Positions 1-8,942 of a stretch of DNA of 64,000 nucleotides are shown piece by piece. The position numbers and the translations under genes are program-made. The notes under the pieces were generated by a model. That model was not told the DNA's origin and did no database searches. It worked only from the letters and a program-made list of their open reading frames with translations. Within the stretch, counting starts at the first letter, position 1, and each line of letters opens with the position of its first letter. The stretch spans positions 868,001-932,000 of the forward strand of contig NZ_JACHJT010000002.1 in the NCBI RefSeq assembly GCF_014203805.1, in the 5' to 3' direction. The DNA comes from Lipingzhangella halophila (GTDB lineage: Bacteria > Actinomycetota > Actinomycetes > Streptosporangiales > Streptosporangiaceae).

Positions 1-2
1 CG

Positions 3-1424
3 ACACGGGCCACCTCGCGCACCGAGCTGACCACGCACGCGTGGACCGCGCCGCCTTTGCGGCGGGGCACCGAGATCCACGACCCCGTATTCGCCGCGCT
101 ACGCGATCTCAAGACGGACTACTCCCGGTTCCTCGCCTGGTGGGCACACCCCCTGCTGTCGGTTCCCGAACTGGAACCGCCGGACGGCGGCGAGACCTCA
201 TGGGACTTCACCAACCTGGACATGTTCGTCGACGACTTCCTGGAAGCCACCGAAGGACGTCCGGTCGTCGCCAACATCGCCACGATCCCCACCTGGATGT
301 TCGACACTCCCGAGCGGGTGCCCTACGGCGAGGATCCGGAGGAGATCCAGTGGAACTACGAACAGGGCAGGGAGTTCCGCGACCCCAGCCTGACCGAGGT
401 CGCCGAGTATTTCGAACGGATCGCCCGCTGGTACCTCGCAGGCGGGTTCCACGATGAGAACGGGCGGTGGCACGGTTCGGGACGGGAACACCGCTTCGCC
501 TACTGGGAAGTGCTCTGCGAACCCGACTTCGGCCACGAAATCCCGCCGGAAACCTACACCAAGCTGTACGACGAGGTCGTCAAGCGGCTTCGTACCCTCG
601 ATCCCGACATGCGCTTCATCGGCCTCTCACTGGCCATGGCCAAGATAGACCCGCAATACTTCTGGCACTTCCTCAACCCCGCCAACCACGAGGACGGGAT
701 CCCGCTCGACGCGATCTCCTACCACCTCTACGCCTGGCCGGACATCATCAACCCGATGGGCCCGGAAGGCAACCCCCCGTTCGACCACTGGCCCGGGATC
801 CTCTTCGCGCAGGCCGACGGGTTCGTCTCCCAGGTGCAGCTGCTGGAGTCCATCAAGCACCACCTGTCCCCGAACACCGAGACGCACATCAACGAGATCG
901 GCACATTCGCCCCGGACATGATGAACGCTGACCCGCGGGTTCCCGCCGACTACTGGGCCCTCAGCGGGGCGGTGGTCGCGTACCTGTGGTCCCAGCTCAC
1001 CGAACTCGGTATCGACCTGGTCGGGATTGCCGAGTTCATGGACTACCCCGGCATGATCCCCAGCTTGACCCTGGTGGACTGGGAGACCGGCGCCCCCAAC
1101 GCCCGCTACTGGGCGGCGAAGCTGCTGATCGACAACTTCCGTCCAGGTGACACCCTCGTGGACACCATGGTCGGGCATCCGGAGGTGCCTGACGGGCGGG
1201 TCCACGCCCGTGGTTTCGTCTCCTCCGACGGGCGCCGCACCCTGCTGCTCGTCAACAAGCGCCCCGAGCCGATCCGCGTCACCCTCGGTGACCCCGGCCA
1301 GCGCGGCGAGGTCACCATGGTCGACACCTCCACCGGAGCGGAGCCGCCGAAGTCGGTGCCGCTGGCCGGGGATGCCGGTGTCGAGCTGGGTGGGTTCGCG
1401 ACGGCGGTAGCCACCCTCGACTGA
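3..1424 (+). CDS. GH39-like clan-A glycoside hydrolase, 5' partial
   Basis: The reading frame is open to the left edge, so the gene probably begins outside the window; a TTG at 57 is only an internal candidate start. The protein looks like a TIM-barrel glycosidase of the GH39/clan-A type. Counting from that TTG, the likely acid/base is Glu155 in the motif LCEPDF and the likely nucleophile is Glu280 in HINEIGTF. The C-terminal ~100 residues resemble the beta-sandwich that follows such barrels (LLLVNKRPEPIRVTL). No signal peptide can be judged because the N-terminus is missing. The substrate cannot be told from the sequence; beta-xyloside or related plant-glycan cleavage is the family's usual activity. 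A TetR regulator starts 78 nt downstream on the same strand and may be cotranscribed. Confidence 0.7.
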   Translation, partial: TRATSRTELTTHAWTAPPLRRGTEIHDPVFAALRDLKTDYSRFLAWWAHPLLSVPELEPPDGGETSWDFTNLDMFVDDFLEATEGRPVVANIATIPTWMFDTPERVPYGEDPEEIQWNYEQGREFRDPSLTEVAEYFERIARWYLAGGFHDENGRWHGSGREHRFAYWEVLCEPDFGHEIPPETYTKLYDEVVKRLRTLDPDMRFIGLSLAMAKIDPQYFWHFLNPANHEDGIPLDAISYHLYAWPDIINPMGPEGNPPFDHWPGILFAQADGFVSQVQLLESIKHHLSPNTETHINEIGTFAPDMMNADPRVPADYWALSGAVVAYLWSQLTELGIDLVGIAEFMDYPGMIPSLTLVDWETGAPNARYWAAKLLIDNFRPGDTLVDTMVGHPEVPDGRVHARGFVSSDGRRTLLLVNKRPEPIRVTLGDPGQRGEVTMVDTSTGAEPPKSVPLAGDAGVELGGFATAVATLD

Positions 1425-1502
1425 GCGTTCGCGGCGGCGGTCCGGGCGTTCCCTGCTGCGGCGCGTACCATTCCTGCAGAGCTACCGTCCGAAGGGGGAG
1501 GC

Positions 1503-2129
1503 ATGTCCGCGACCGCCGGTTCCCGCGGGCGCCGGACCGAGTCCGAGCTCGTGGCCGACGTCCGCTCCGCGGTGCTCGAGGAGCTGGCCGAGGTCGGGGT
1601 CGGCCGGTTGACGATGGAGGGCGTCGCCAAGCGTGCCGCAACCGCCAAGACCTCGCTCTACCGGCATTGGGGGACCCCGCACGATATTCTGCTGGACGCC
1701 TTGGAACACGAGTTCCCGCAGGAGCCGGTGTCCCCCAACTCCGACAACCTCCGAGAGGACCTGATCCGCTCCCTGCGGCTCATGACGGAGTGGCTCGCCA
1801 CCCCCACCGCCCGGGCCGTGGCCTCGATCATCAGCGAGCAGGCGCGCTACCCGGAGCTGACCCGCGCCGTCTACGCCAATATCTTCGACGCCAAAGGCGG
1901 CAGGTTCACCCGGACGGTCCTCTCCCACTACGCCGAGCACGGATGGTTCAGCGCCGAGCTGGTCACTCCCGTGGTCGCCGACATCGGCGAGGCGCTCGTC
2001 CTCAAGCACGCCCTCGACGCCGGAGCACTTCCCGACGCCGACGTCCTGGCCGCGATCGTCGACCAGGCGATCCTGCCCGCGGTGGGAGTGGCCGCGCCGG
2101 CGGGATCGCGCCACGCGGAGGAAACCTAG
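1503..2129 (+). CDS. TetR/AcrR family transcriptional regulator
   Basis: 208 aa with an N-terminal helix-turn-helix at about residues 15-60 (LTMEGVAKRAATAKTSLYRH), typical of TetR regulators, and a C-terminal ligand/dimerisation domain that cannot be assigned to a ligand. The ATG is preceded by a strong GGGGGAGG Shine-Dalgarno. It follows the glycosidase gene by 78 nt on the same strand and may regulate it or itself. The downstream gene is convergent. A DNA-binding regulator is well supported; the target is unknown. Confidence 0.85.
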   Translation: MSATAGSRGRRTESELVADVRSAVLEELAEVGVGRLTMEGVAKRAATAKTSLYRHWGTPHDILLDALEHEFPQEPVSPNSDNLREDLIRSLRLMTEWLATPTARAVASIISEQARYPELTRAVYANIFDAKGGRFTRTVLSHYAEHGWFSAELVTPVVADIGEALVLKHALDAGALPDADVLAAIVDQAILPAVGVAAPAGSRHAEET

Positions 2130-2160
2130 CGGACGGGGCTCATCGGCGGGCGAGACCAAT

Positions 2161-2436
2161 GTTCCTCGCCGGCCAGGCCGCCGCGCTCCGCCGCCGGGCG
2201 GAAGCTGGGGTGGTGCCACGAGCCGTCGTCCCCGAAGTTGCGGAAACAGGGCGAAGTGAACGTGGCGGGAGAGCCGGCGTGCCGCCGAGCGCACGGTGCA
2301 CCTTTGTGCGGCGGCACGCCGGCGCCTTCCTCGCTCCGCTCGGAAGTGCCCAATCGTCACAACAGGCTGGGGCGGGGCCCGGGTGGCTACCGCTCAGTGC
2401 CGCGCGGGTAGGCCAGCACCGCCAGGACCCGGCGGT
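2161..2436 (+). pseudogene. Decayed partial duplicate of prmC-like gene, its 3' flank and LuxR regulator tail
   Basis: Positions 2161-2201 match 38 of 41 bases of the interior of the methylase gene at 4324-4364. Positions 2212-2436 match 4902-5123, which covers the spacer after that gene plus the last codons of the antisense LuxR-type response regulator. The ~540 bases between these two parts in the intact copy are missing here. The remnant therefore looks like an internally deleted second copy of the 4.3-5.1 kb region. It carries no intact product. The stop and last codons of the neighbouring DUF998 gene (2394 onward) lie inside the repeated sequence. Confidence 0.7.
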
Positions 2437-3098
2437 GCGGTGCACCGCCGCATGAGGCGCAGCGCGAGCGCGCCGAACCAGCCGAGGCCGATGGCGAGGC
2501 TGACTCGTTGCCAGAGGCCGTGGAAGGTTCCTACCCCGGTCACGTCATCGACCTGGGCCGCGGCAAACCCGAAGGTCACCGGCACGAGGACCGCGGTGGC
2601 GACGCAGTACCACATCCACCACCGCGCTCCCGGCTCGACGGCGGAGCGCCACGCCAGTACCGCTATGACGGCGGTGAGCGCGAGGTAGAAAGGCACGACG
2701 TTGCCGTCGTGGATGCGCCCCGACAGAGTCGGCTCAGCGGGCGGCGTGCTGCCGGCCGGGTAGCCGATCGCGGGATCGGTCGCGAAGAGCCCACCCACCA
2801 CCAGGCTCGCTCCGACAATGGCGGTGAGGACGGGCACCGCGGAGGATCCGCGGCCCGTGGCCAGCGCGCGGCGCAGGCCGAGAGCGAACCCCAGGAGCAG
2901 CACTCCGGTGACGACGAAGTTGGTGGTCTGGACCCAGCCGCGCTCACCCAGGCTGAGTTCGCTGCCGAAACGGTGCAACGACGCGTAGTCGGGGCGGAAC
3001 GCACCCTCGACCAGGAGCACGACAACGAACAGCGGTACGGCCAGGCCGCACGCCAACAGGGCCCACGTGGCGCGCCGCCGTACGGGGGCACCAGACAT
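2394..3098 (-). CDS. DUF998 family integral membrane protein
   Basis: 234 aa with about six hydrophobic segments (for example residues 10-30 and 58-75), matching the DUF998 family of small actinobacterial membrane proteins of unknown function. A periplasmic motif like SLGERGWVQ follows the first helix. It is divergent from a TetR gene, with a 14-bp operator repeated three times in the 85-nt gap, so it is very probably repressed by that TetR protein. The last ~18 codons (CTAPPGPGGAGLPARH) fall in the duplicated segment shared with 4902-5123, so the C-terminus may be a recent read-through into foreign sequence. No transport or enzymatic role can be assigned. Confidence 0.8.
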   Translation of the reverse strand: MSGAPVRRRATWALLACGLAVPLFVVVLLVEGAFRPDYASLHRFGSELSLGERGWVQTTNFVVTGVLLLGFALGLRRALATGRGSSAVPVLTAIVGASLVVGGLFATDPAIGYPAGSTPPAEPTLSGRIHDGNVVPFYLALTAVIAVLAWRSAVEPGARWWMWYCVATAVLVPVTFGFAAAQVDDVTGVGTFHGLWQRVSLAIGLGWFGALALRLMRRCTAPPGPGGAGLPARH

Positions 3099-3107
3099 TG
3101 TGTCTCC

Positions 3108-3157
3108 TTAGCGTTGATAAGTCCTTATCGATGCTAAATTGCCTTAGCACCGATAAG
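3108..3157. promoter_or_regulatory. Triple 14-bp operator between DUF998 and tetR
   Basis: Three copies of a TTAGCRYYGATAAG element: TTAGCGTTGATAAG at 3108-3121, its inverted form at 3124-3137 (reads TTAGCATCGATAAG on the other strand), and TTAGCACCGATAAG at 3144-3157. Copies one and two form a palindrome with a 2-bp spacer. Position in a divergent gap beside a TetR gene is the classic arrangement for autoregulation plus control of the neighbour. Confidence 0.8.
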
Positions 3158-3183
3158 GTGTCAAGTGGCCGGAGGGAGAGCAT

Positions 3184-3840
3184 GTGGATCGGCAGTCGAT
3201 CGTGCACGCAGCGCTTGAGTTGCTCGACGAGGCGGGACTCGACGGGTTGACCGTGCGCCGCCTCGCCACACGCCTCGGCGTGCGGTCGCCCGCGCTCTAC
3301 TGGCACGTCCGCAATAAGCAGGAGTTGCTGGACGAGATGGCCCAGGAACTGCAGGCGCGCCAGGATCTGGGGCCCCCGCGCGCTGGCGAGCCGTGGCGGG
3401 AGTGGCTCACCCGGCGTGCCCGCGAGCGCCGCCGGATCCTGCTCTCGCGCCGCGATGGGGCACGACTGGTCGCGGCTACCCGCCCCACCGCAGCCGCCGT
3501 CAACGGATTCGACGCGGAGCTCGCGGCGCTCGTCGACCGCGGCTTCACTCCCGTGCGGGCCATGCGCGCGATCGTCTTGCTGGGCCACTACATCACCGGT
3601 TTCGTGCTGGAGGAGCAGGCCGACCAGCAGCGCCATGCCGACACCGGTGAGACACCTCCGGAGCGGATGACCGAGGATCAGCGCACGGACCTGCTCCGCG
3701 CCACCCCGACCCTGGCCGCCGCCATCCGCGACGGCGGGGACCCGGGCGGCGAGGCCGCGTTCGAGGACGGCCTGCGGATGCTCATCGACGGCATCGCCGC
3801 CGGTCTCGAACGATCCCGGAACGACGACCGGCAGACCTGA
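3184..3840 (+). CDS. TetR-family repressor (TetR_C-type)
   Basis: 218 aa beginning at GTG after a GGAGGGAGAG Shine-Dalgarno. The N-terminal helix-turn-helix (LTVRRLATRLGVRSPALYWH, residues 20-39) with the ALYWHVRNK recognition helix matches the tetracycline-repressor subgroup, and the C-terminal half resembles TetR_C. It is divergent from the DUF998 membrane protein across a gap with three operator copies. By analogy with TetR/TetA pairs it probably represses that membrane protein until a ligand binds; the ligand is unknown. Confidence 0.88.
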   Translation: MDRQSIVHAALELLDEAGLDGLTVRRLATRLGVRSPALYWHVRNKQELLDEMAQELQARQDLGPPRAGEPWREWLTRRARERRRILLSRRDGARLVAATRPTAAAVNGFDAELAALVDRGFTPVRAMRAIVLLGHYITGFVLEEQADQQRHADTGETPPERMTEDQRTDLLRATPTLAAAIRDGGDPGGEAAFEDGLRMLIDGIAAGLERSRNDDRQT

Positions 3841-4066
3841 CCGCCGCGCGGGAGACTCGGGTGTGCCGGCAGGACGCCGCCGGTCGCCCCCTTACTTCCG
3901 GGGCCGCGAGATGCGGATAGGGTGGCGGGATCCAGTGGCCAACGACCGACACGCCGGGGGAGGTGGGACCCGTTAACGCACGATCAGGCTCCCCGCTCGC
4001 GGCTGTGTCCGGCATACGGCATACCTGACCGGGGAGCGCCCACCGGCGTACCGGAAGGTTTGCTTC

Positions 4067-4870
4067 TTGTCGTCCTCCCAGGCGTTCGACTCCTCGTCCC
4101 CACCGCCCGACCTCGTCAGCCGGCTCCGAGCCGCCGGCTGTGTCTTCGCTGAGGACGAGGCCCAACTGCTTGTCTCCGCCGAACCAGGGCCGGACGTCCT
4201 GGCCGCCATGGTCGAGCGGAGAGCCGCCGGCCTTCCTCTGGAGCACGTGCTCGGTTGGGCGGAGTTCCGCGGCCTGCGGCTCGCCGTCGAGCCCGGCGTT
4301 TTCGTCCCCCGGCGCCGCACCGAGTTCCTCGCCGGCCAGGCCGCTGCGCTCTGCCGGCGGGCGGGATCCGTGGTCGTCGACCTCTGTTGCGGCTCGGGCG
4401 CCGTGGGTGTCGCGCTTGCCTCCGAGGTGGCCGGCGTCGAGTTGCACGCCGTTGACGTCGATGCCGGCACGGTGCGGTGCGCCCGACGCAATGTCGCCAC
4501 CGTGGGCGGGCGGGTCTACCAGGGTGACCTGTACGCCCCACTGCCCGCCGCGCTGCGCGGCCGGGTCGACGTGCTGGTCGCCAACACACCCTACGTTCCC
4601 ACCGGCGAGTTCGGGCTGCTGCCCCCGGAGGCACGGGACCACGAACCGCGGGTGGCGCTCGACGGCGGTGCGGACGGGCTCGACGTGCAGCGGCGGGTGG
4701 CGGACGCGGCACCCCAGTGGTTGGCGCCGGGCGGCCACCTGCTCGTCGAGGCGAGCGAACGGCAGGCACCGCTCACCGCGGAGATCTTCGCCCAACGCGG
4801 GCTGAGCCCGCGCGTGGCCACGTGCGAGGAGCTGGACGCCACCGTCGTTGCGGGGTCTCGCGGGCACTGA
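4067..4870 (+). CDS. PrmC/HemK-like N5-glutamine methyltransferase
   Basis: 267 aa starting at TTG with GGAAGG nine bases upstream. It has an N-terminal helical part (AGLPLEHVLGWAEFRGLRL) and a Rossmann methyltransferase fold with the SAM-binding glycine motif VVDLCCGSGAVG at about residue 104. The signature that is NPPY in PrmC/HemK reads NTPYVP here, followed by EARDHEPRVALDGGADG as in release-factor methylases. Because of the NTPY change and the lack of prfA next to it, it may be a paralogue acting on another protein glutamine rather than the housekeeping PrmC. An internal piece of it is duplicated at 2161-2201. Confidence 0.78.
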   Translation: MSSSQAFDSSSPPPDLVSRLRAAGCVFAEDEAQLLVSAEPGPDVLAAMVERRAAGLPLEHVLGWAEFRGLRLAVEPGVFVPRRRTEFLAGQAAALCRRAGSVVVDLCCGSGAVGVALASEVAGVELHAVDVDAGTVRCARRNVATVGGRVYQGDLYAPLPAALRGRVDVLVANTPYVPTGEFGLLPPEARDHEPRVALDGGADGLDVQRRVADAAPQWLAPGGHLLVEASERQAPLTAEIFAQRGLSPRVATCEELDATVVAGSRGH

Positions 4871-4901
4871 GCCGCTGAGGCCGCCATCCCGAACCCGGGC
4901 C

Positions 4902-5123
4902 GGTGCCACGAGCCGTCGAACCCGGAGCTGCGGCAATGAGGCGAAGCGGGCGTGCCGAGTGAACCGGCTTGCCGAGCGCACGGTGCACCTTCGTGCGGCG
5001 GCACGCCGGCGCCTTCCCCGGTTCGCTCGGAAGTGCCCCATTGCCGCAACAGGCTGGGGCGGGGCCCGGGCGGCTACCTCTCGGTGCCGCGCAGGTAGGC
5101 CAGTACCGCCAGGACCCGGCGGT
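4902..5123. repeat. Intact-side copy of ~222-bp duplicated segment
   Basis: Covers the spacer after the PrmC-like gene and the final codons of the antisense response regulator. It matches 2212-2436 over nearly its full length, with an identical core at about 4989-5014. Since this copy sits in the natural gene context, it is likely the source and the 2.2-kb copy the derivative. Confidence 0.75.
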
Positions 5124-5745
5124 TGACGTCATCATCCGGGGGAAGGTCGAGCTTGCTGAAGATGTTGCCGACATGCTTGCTGACCGCGCCCTCCGACACC
5201 ACCAATAACTGCGCGATGACGCTGTTGGCGTGGCCTTCCGCGATGTGGGCCAGCACCTCCTGTTCGCGTTCTGACAGCCGCGACAGCGGATCGCGGCGGC
5301 GGTGCAGCAACTGCCGGACGACCTCCGGGTCCACGACGGTACGTCCGGCGGTCACCTGGCGCAGCGTCGCGGCGAACTCCTCGACGTCGGCGACCCGGTC
5401 CTTGAGCAGGTACCCGACCCGATCCGCACGGCCGGAGTCGAGCAGGTCGTAGGCATAGCTCTGCTCGACGTACTGGCTGAGGACCACCACTGCCAGCTCG
5501 GGGTACGCGGAGCGGAGTTCGACAGCGGCGCGCAGGCCCTCGTCGCTGAAGCCGGGCGGCATCCGGATGTCGGCGACAACGAGGTCCGGAAGGTGCTCGG
5601 CCACCGCGGCGGACATCGCCTCCGCGTCGCCCACGGCGGCGACCACCTCGAAGCCGAAGCGGCTCAGCAGGCCGGCGAGTCCTTCGCGCAGGAGCACACC
5701 GTCCTCCGCGAGAACTACCCGGATTGAGGGCTGCTCGGATCGCAC
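5074..5745 (-). CDS. NarL/LuxR-family response regulator
   Basis: 223 aa. The N-terminal receiver domain carries the acidic pocket (AEDGVLLREG), the phospho-acceptor Asp in VVADIRMPP near residue 58, and the conserved Lys in YLLKDRV. The C-terminal LuxR-type helix-turn-helix starts at LSEREQEVLAHIAEGHAN. The gene overlaps the 3' end of the histidine kinase gene by 31 nt, so the two are surely translated as a pair. The final codons lie in a segment duplicated at 2.2-2.4 kb. Targets are unknown. Confidence 0.92.
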   Translation of the reverse strand: MRSEQPSIRVVLAEDGVLLREGLAGLLSRFGFEVVAAVGDAEAMSAAVAEHLPDLVVADIRMPPGFSDEGLRAAVELRSAYPELAVVVLSQYVEQSYAYDLLDSGRADRVGYLLKDRVADVEEFAATLRQVTAGRTVVDPEVVRQLLHRRRDPLSRLSEREQEVLAHIAEGHANSVIAQLLVVSEGAVSKHVGNIFSKLDLPPDDDVNRRVLAVLAYLRGTER

Positions 5746-7076
5746 GGGAGCTCCACTCGTAGCAGGGTCGGCCCGCCGATCGGGCTGCTCATCTCCATCC
5801 TGCCGGCCATAACGGCGACCCGGTCCGCGAGCCCGGTGAGACCGGTGCCGTGTTCCGGGGCGGCCCCGCCGCTCCCGTCGTCGGCAACCTCCACAACCAG
5901 TAGGGAACCTTCGGTCCGCGCGCTGACGGTGGCGTTGGCGGCACCACTGTGCTTGGCGACGTTGGCCAGCGCCTCGGCGACGACGAAGTAGGCGGTGGAC
6001 TCGATGGGGGACGGCAGTCGCCGGGGCAGCTCGGCCGTGACGGTGGCCGGGATGGAGCAGCGCTCGGCGAGTCCGGGGAGCGCACCCGGCAGCCCGCGGT
6101 CGGTGAGGACCTGCGGGTGGATGCCGTTGATGAGCTCGCGTAGTTCGGACATGAGTTGTTTGGCCTGCTCATGTGCCTTGTCTAGCTGCGCTGCGGCTGG
6201 TGAGTCCGCCGGCAGGTCCAGCCGGGTCATGCCCAGCTGCATCGTGAGGGTGACCAGTCGCTGCTGCGCCCCGTCATGCAGGTCGCGCTCGATCCGGTGG
6301 CGTTCGGCCTCGAAAAGGTCGAACAGCCGGGCGCGCGACCGCGCCACCTCCACCAGCTCGTCGCTGAGCTCGGTGCGCCCCCGGCTCTGCAGCAGCTCCC
6401 GGGCCAGGGCTGCGTGCGCGCCCGCCAGCAGCGCGTAAACGTACGCGCAGACCGGGACCAGCGCAACGCCGACGGCCGCGAAGGGCAACGCCTCTTCCGG
6501 GGTCCCGACCTGCGTCACCAGAAGTGCGACCGGGCCGGGATCGGTGCGCAGGATCAGGGGCGCGGCCACCGATACCGCGGCGGTGCCCAACGGCACCACC
6601 AGGGCGACCAGCGCCGTCGCGGGCAGGACGCTGGCCAGCAGTACCGCGTACGCCAGCTCGCGCCAGGTGGCCGGGTCCGTGTAACGGGTTCGCGCCCAGG
6701 CGCCGAACCCCGGCCACGATGGGCGGCGGCGCGCGGAGCTGACCGGCCGGGTGTCCACCAGGCGCAACCGGAACCGTTCCAGCGCGGCCAGCGGCAACGT
6801 GACCAGTGGGCCGCCGCCGGCGAGCAGCAGCGCGCCGGCCACGAGCAGCAGCCCCACCAGGGCGGGGTGCGGCCAGGTGTCACCCGGCTCCCTGCCCAGC
6901 ACGAGCGCGGCCGCTCCGAGCCACGGGCCCGCGAGCACCGCGAGCCCGGCGAACGCGACGCCGCCGACGGCCAGCGTGGTCAGCAGGTAGCCGGCCGACC
7001 GCCAGGGCCACCACCCGATGAGGAACCGGCGGGTGGCCACCGCCTGGATCGGAGTCAATGGTGTCTCAGCTGGCAC
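5715..7076 (-). CDS. NarL-system sensor histidine kinase (HisKA_3)
   Basis: 453 aa. The N-terminal half has several transmembrane helices and a sensor domain of the type found in actinobacterial NarX-like kinases. The phosphorylated His is in ERDLHDGAQQRLVTLTMQLG (about residue 250), the HisKA_3 signature. The ATPase domain has an N box (VVAEALANVAKHS) and G boxes (VADDGSG, GTGLTGLADRV). Its gene overlaps the cognate LuxR-type regulator. The divergent neighbour at 7258 encodes a DUF418 membrane protein that could be a target. Confidence 0.9.
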   Translation of the reverse strand: MPAETPLTPIQAVATRRFLIGWWPWRSAGYLLTTLAVGGVAFAGLAVLAGPWLGAAALVLGREPGDTWPHPALVGLLLVAGALLLAGGGPLVTLPLAALERFRLRLVDTRPVSSARRRPSWPGFGAWARTRYTDPATWRELAYAVLLASVLPATALVALVVPLGTAAVSVAAPLILRTDPGPVALLVTQVGTPEEALPFAAVGVALVPVCAYVYALLAGAHAALARELLQSRGRTELSDELVEVARSRARLFDLFEAERHRIERDLHDGAQQRLVTLTMQLGMTRLDLPADSPAAAQLDKAHEQAKQLMSELRELINGIHPQVLTDRGLPGALPGLAERCSIPATVTAELPRRLPSPIESTAYFVVAEALANVAKHSGAANATVSARTEGSLLVVEVADDGSGGAAPEHGTGLTGLADRVAVMAGRMEMSSPIGGPTLLRVELPCDPSSPQSG

Positions 7077-7257
7077 GGGACAACGCTATGTGCTGCGTTG
7101 CGGCATACCCATCCGGCTGGGCCCCCGTTCCGGGTGGGCCTGGCCCCACCCGCGGACTACGTCCAGTGCCATTGGCGAGGCACGGCCCGGTCCGTAGCTT
7201 CTTCAGTGGTCATGCGACGCGTGATGCGGATCGGCGAGCACGAGAGGCAGCGACACG

Positions 7258-8409
7258 ATGGCGGACTATGACAAGCGCGGCGGCCGGGCCGCGGAGGACC
7301 CGGCGCCGCACCGGCTGCGGGGGCGTGCTCTCGCGCCCGATTTGGCCCGCGGGTTCATGCTGCTGTTTATCGCGCTGGTGAACGCGCAGTTCTTCCTGAC
7401 CGGCCCGGATACGGTGACCTCTTTCGCCGACCGGGTGGTGGCACTCACCCAGTTGAGCCTGGTCAACTCCCGCGCGATCCCGCTCTTCTCGCTGCTGTTC
7501 GGGTACGGGTTGGTGCAGCTCCTGCGCGGTCTGGAGGCGAAAAACGAAGGGTGGGCGCGGACCCGCGGGCTGTTCCGCCGGCGTGCCGCCTGGATGCTGG
7601 CCATCGGCTTCGCACACGGGGCGCTGCTGCTCCCGGTGGACATCATCGGCGCCTACGGCCTGGCGCTGCTGGTCTTCGTCGGGCTGGTGCGCGCCCGGGA
7701 CGCCACACTGCTGTGGGTGTCCGGCGCGGTCGTCGCGGCCTCGATCGCCTTCATGGTCACGCCGGCGCTGCTGCTTCCTCCGGAGACCGGCGGAGCGATC
7801 TCCGCGCCGTCTCTGGAGATGCGGAGCTACGCGCTCGCCACCATTGCGCGCGCCGCCGAATGGCTCATCTATACGCCGATGACCCTGCTCACCATCGTCC
7901 TGCCACCCTTGCTCTGGGGAGTCTGGGCGGCACGCCGCCGAATCCTGGAAGACCCGGCGCGGCACCGCGCGCTGCTGACGCGCACCGCCGTGCTCGGCCT
8001 TGGGGTGGCTGTCGCCGGCGGACTTCCGTACGCGCTGGTCGAGGCGGGGGCCGAGCTGCCGGGCCGGGTGCCGGCGATGCTGGGCGTGCTGCACACCGTC
8101 ACCGGCTGGGCCGGCGGTCTGGGGTGGGCCGCGCTCATCGCCCTGGTCGCCGTGGCTGCCGAGAGGCACCGGGGCCGCCTCACCCGTGCCGTGGAGGCCG
8201 TTGGGCAGCGGTCGATGACCTGCTACCTGACGCAGTCCCTGGTGTTCGTTCCGCTTCTCGCGCCGTACGGCCTCGGCCTCGGGGCGACGCTGAGCGTCTC
8301 CGGTGCGGCGTTCGTCGGCACGTGCACCTGGGGCCTGACGCTGGTGCTGGCTTCTCTGCTGCGCCGATGGGGCTACCGCGGCCCGGCCGAGAGCCTGGTG
8401 CGCCGGTAG
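7258..8409 (+). CDS. DUF418 (YeiB-like) multi-pass membrane protein
   Basis: 383 aa with about ten hydrophobic segments. The start RGRALAPDLARGFMLL and the C-terminal part (VGQRSMTCYLTQSL) are characteristic of the DUF418 family, whose members resemble acyltransferase-like membrane proteins of unknown substrate. The ATG at 7258 has only a weak upstream Shine-Dalgarno (GAGAGGCAG). It is divergent from the two-component system with a 181-nt gap, so regulation by that system is plausible but not shown. Confidence 0.85.
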   Translation: MADYDKRGGRAAEDPAPHRLRGRALAPDLARGFMLLFIALVNAQFFLTGPDTVTSFADRVVALTQLSLVNSRAIPLFSLLFGYGLVQLLRGLEAKNEGWARTRGLFRRRAAWMLAIGFAHGALLLPVDIIGAYGLALLVFVGLVRARDATLLWVSGAVVAASIAFMVTPALLLPPETGGAISAPSLEMRSYALATIARAAEWLIYTPMTLLTIVLPPLLWGVWAARRRILEDPARHRALLTRTAVLGLGVAVAGGLPYALVEAGAELPGRVPAMLGVLHTVTGWAGGLGWAALIALVAVAAERHRGRLTRAVEAVGQRSMTCYLTQSLVFVPLLAPYGLGLGATLSVSGAAFVGTCTWGLTLVLASLLRRWGYRGPAESLVRR

Positions 8410-8460
8410 CGAACCGGAACGGGAACGACTACGGGCCGCGCCGGCGCGCCAGTGGCCAGG

Positions 8461-8922
8461 TCAGGCCGCTCGCGCGTCGGCGCTGGCCGGCGGCGGGCTG
8501 GCTTCGCGGGACTCCGCCGGCGCCCGGTGCCATGGGTGCGCACTCGGCCGTGCTGTGGCCATGAGAGTCCATCCGGTGATGATCAGCACGGCGGCGGTGG
8601 TGCCGTGTATGCCGAAGGCGACCGCCGGCGTGCCGCCGTGGGCGAGCACGATGGCGGCGTCGCTGATGGGAACCAGCGCTGTCGCGATGAGCACCCAGCC
8701 GGCCTCGCGCGGCCGCCGCATTGCGAGCAGCCCGAGGCCGACGACTCCGAAGGCGATGTCGCGAACCCCCTTGGCCGCGAGGTAGGGAGCGGCGTCGGCG
8801 GGAGCGGGGATGCCGAAGCCGCTGGCGCCGGCCTCTGGGGCGAGGAGGAAGCGCAGGCCGATGGCGATGATCCCGGCCCCCAAGAGGACCGCGATCCCGA
8901 CTGCCAGGTATCTCAGAACCAT
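8461..8922 (-). CDS. DUF4267 family small membrane protein
   Basis: 153 aa with four hydrophobic segments. The arrangement GFGIPAPADAAPYLAAKG followed by RDIAFGVVGLGLLAM fits DUF4267, a membrane family of unknown function. It is divergent from a TetR regulator across an 85-nt gap that contains CTAGC/GCTAG repeats, so it is probably the repressed target of that regulator. Confidence 0.8.
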   Translation of the reverse strand: MVLRYLAVGIAVLLGAGIIAIGLRFLLAPEAGASGFGIPAPADAAPYLAAKGVRDIAFGVVGLGLLAMRRPREAGWVLIATALVPISDAAIVLAHGGTPAVAFGIHGTTAAVLIITGWTLMATARPSAHPWHRAPAESREASPPPASADARAA

Positions 8923-8942
8923 GATGCCCGCTTCCTTGTCAG

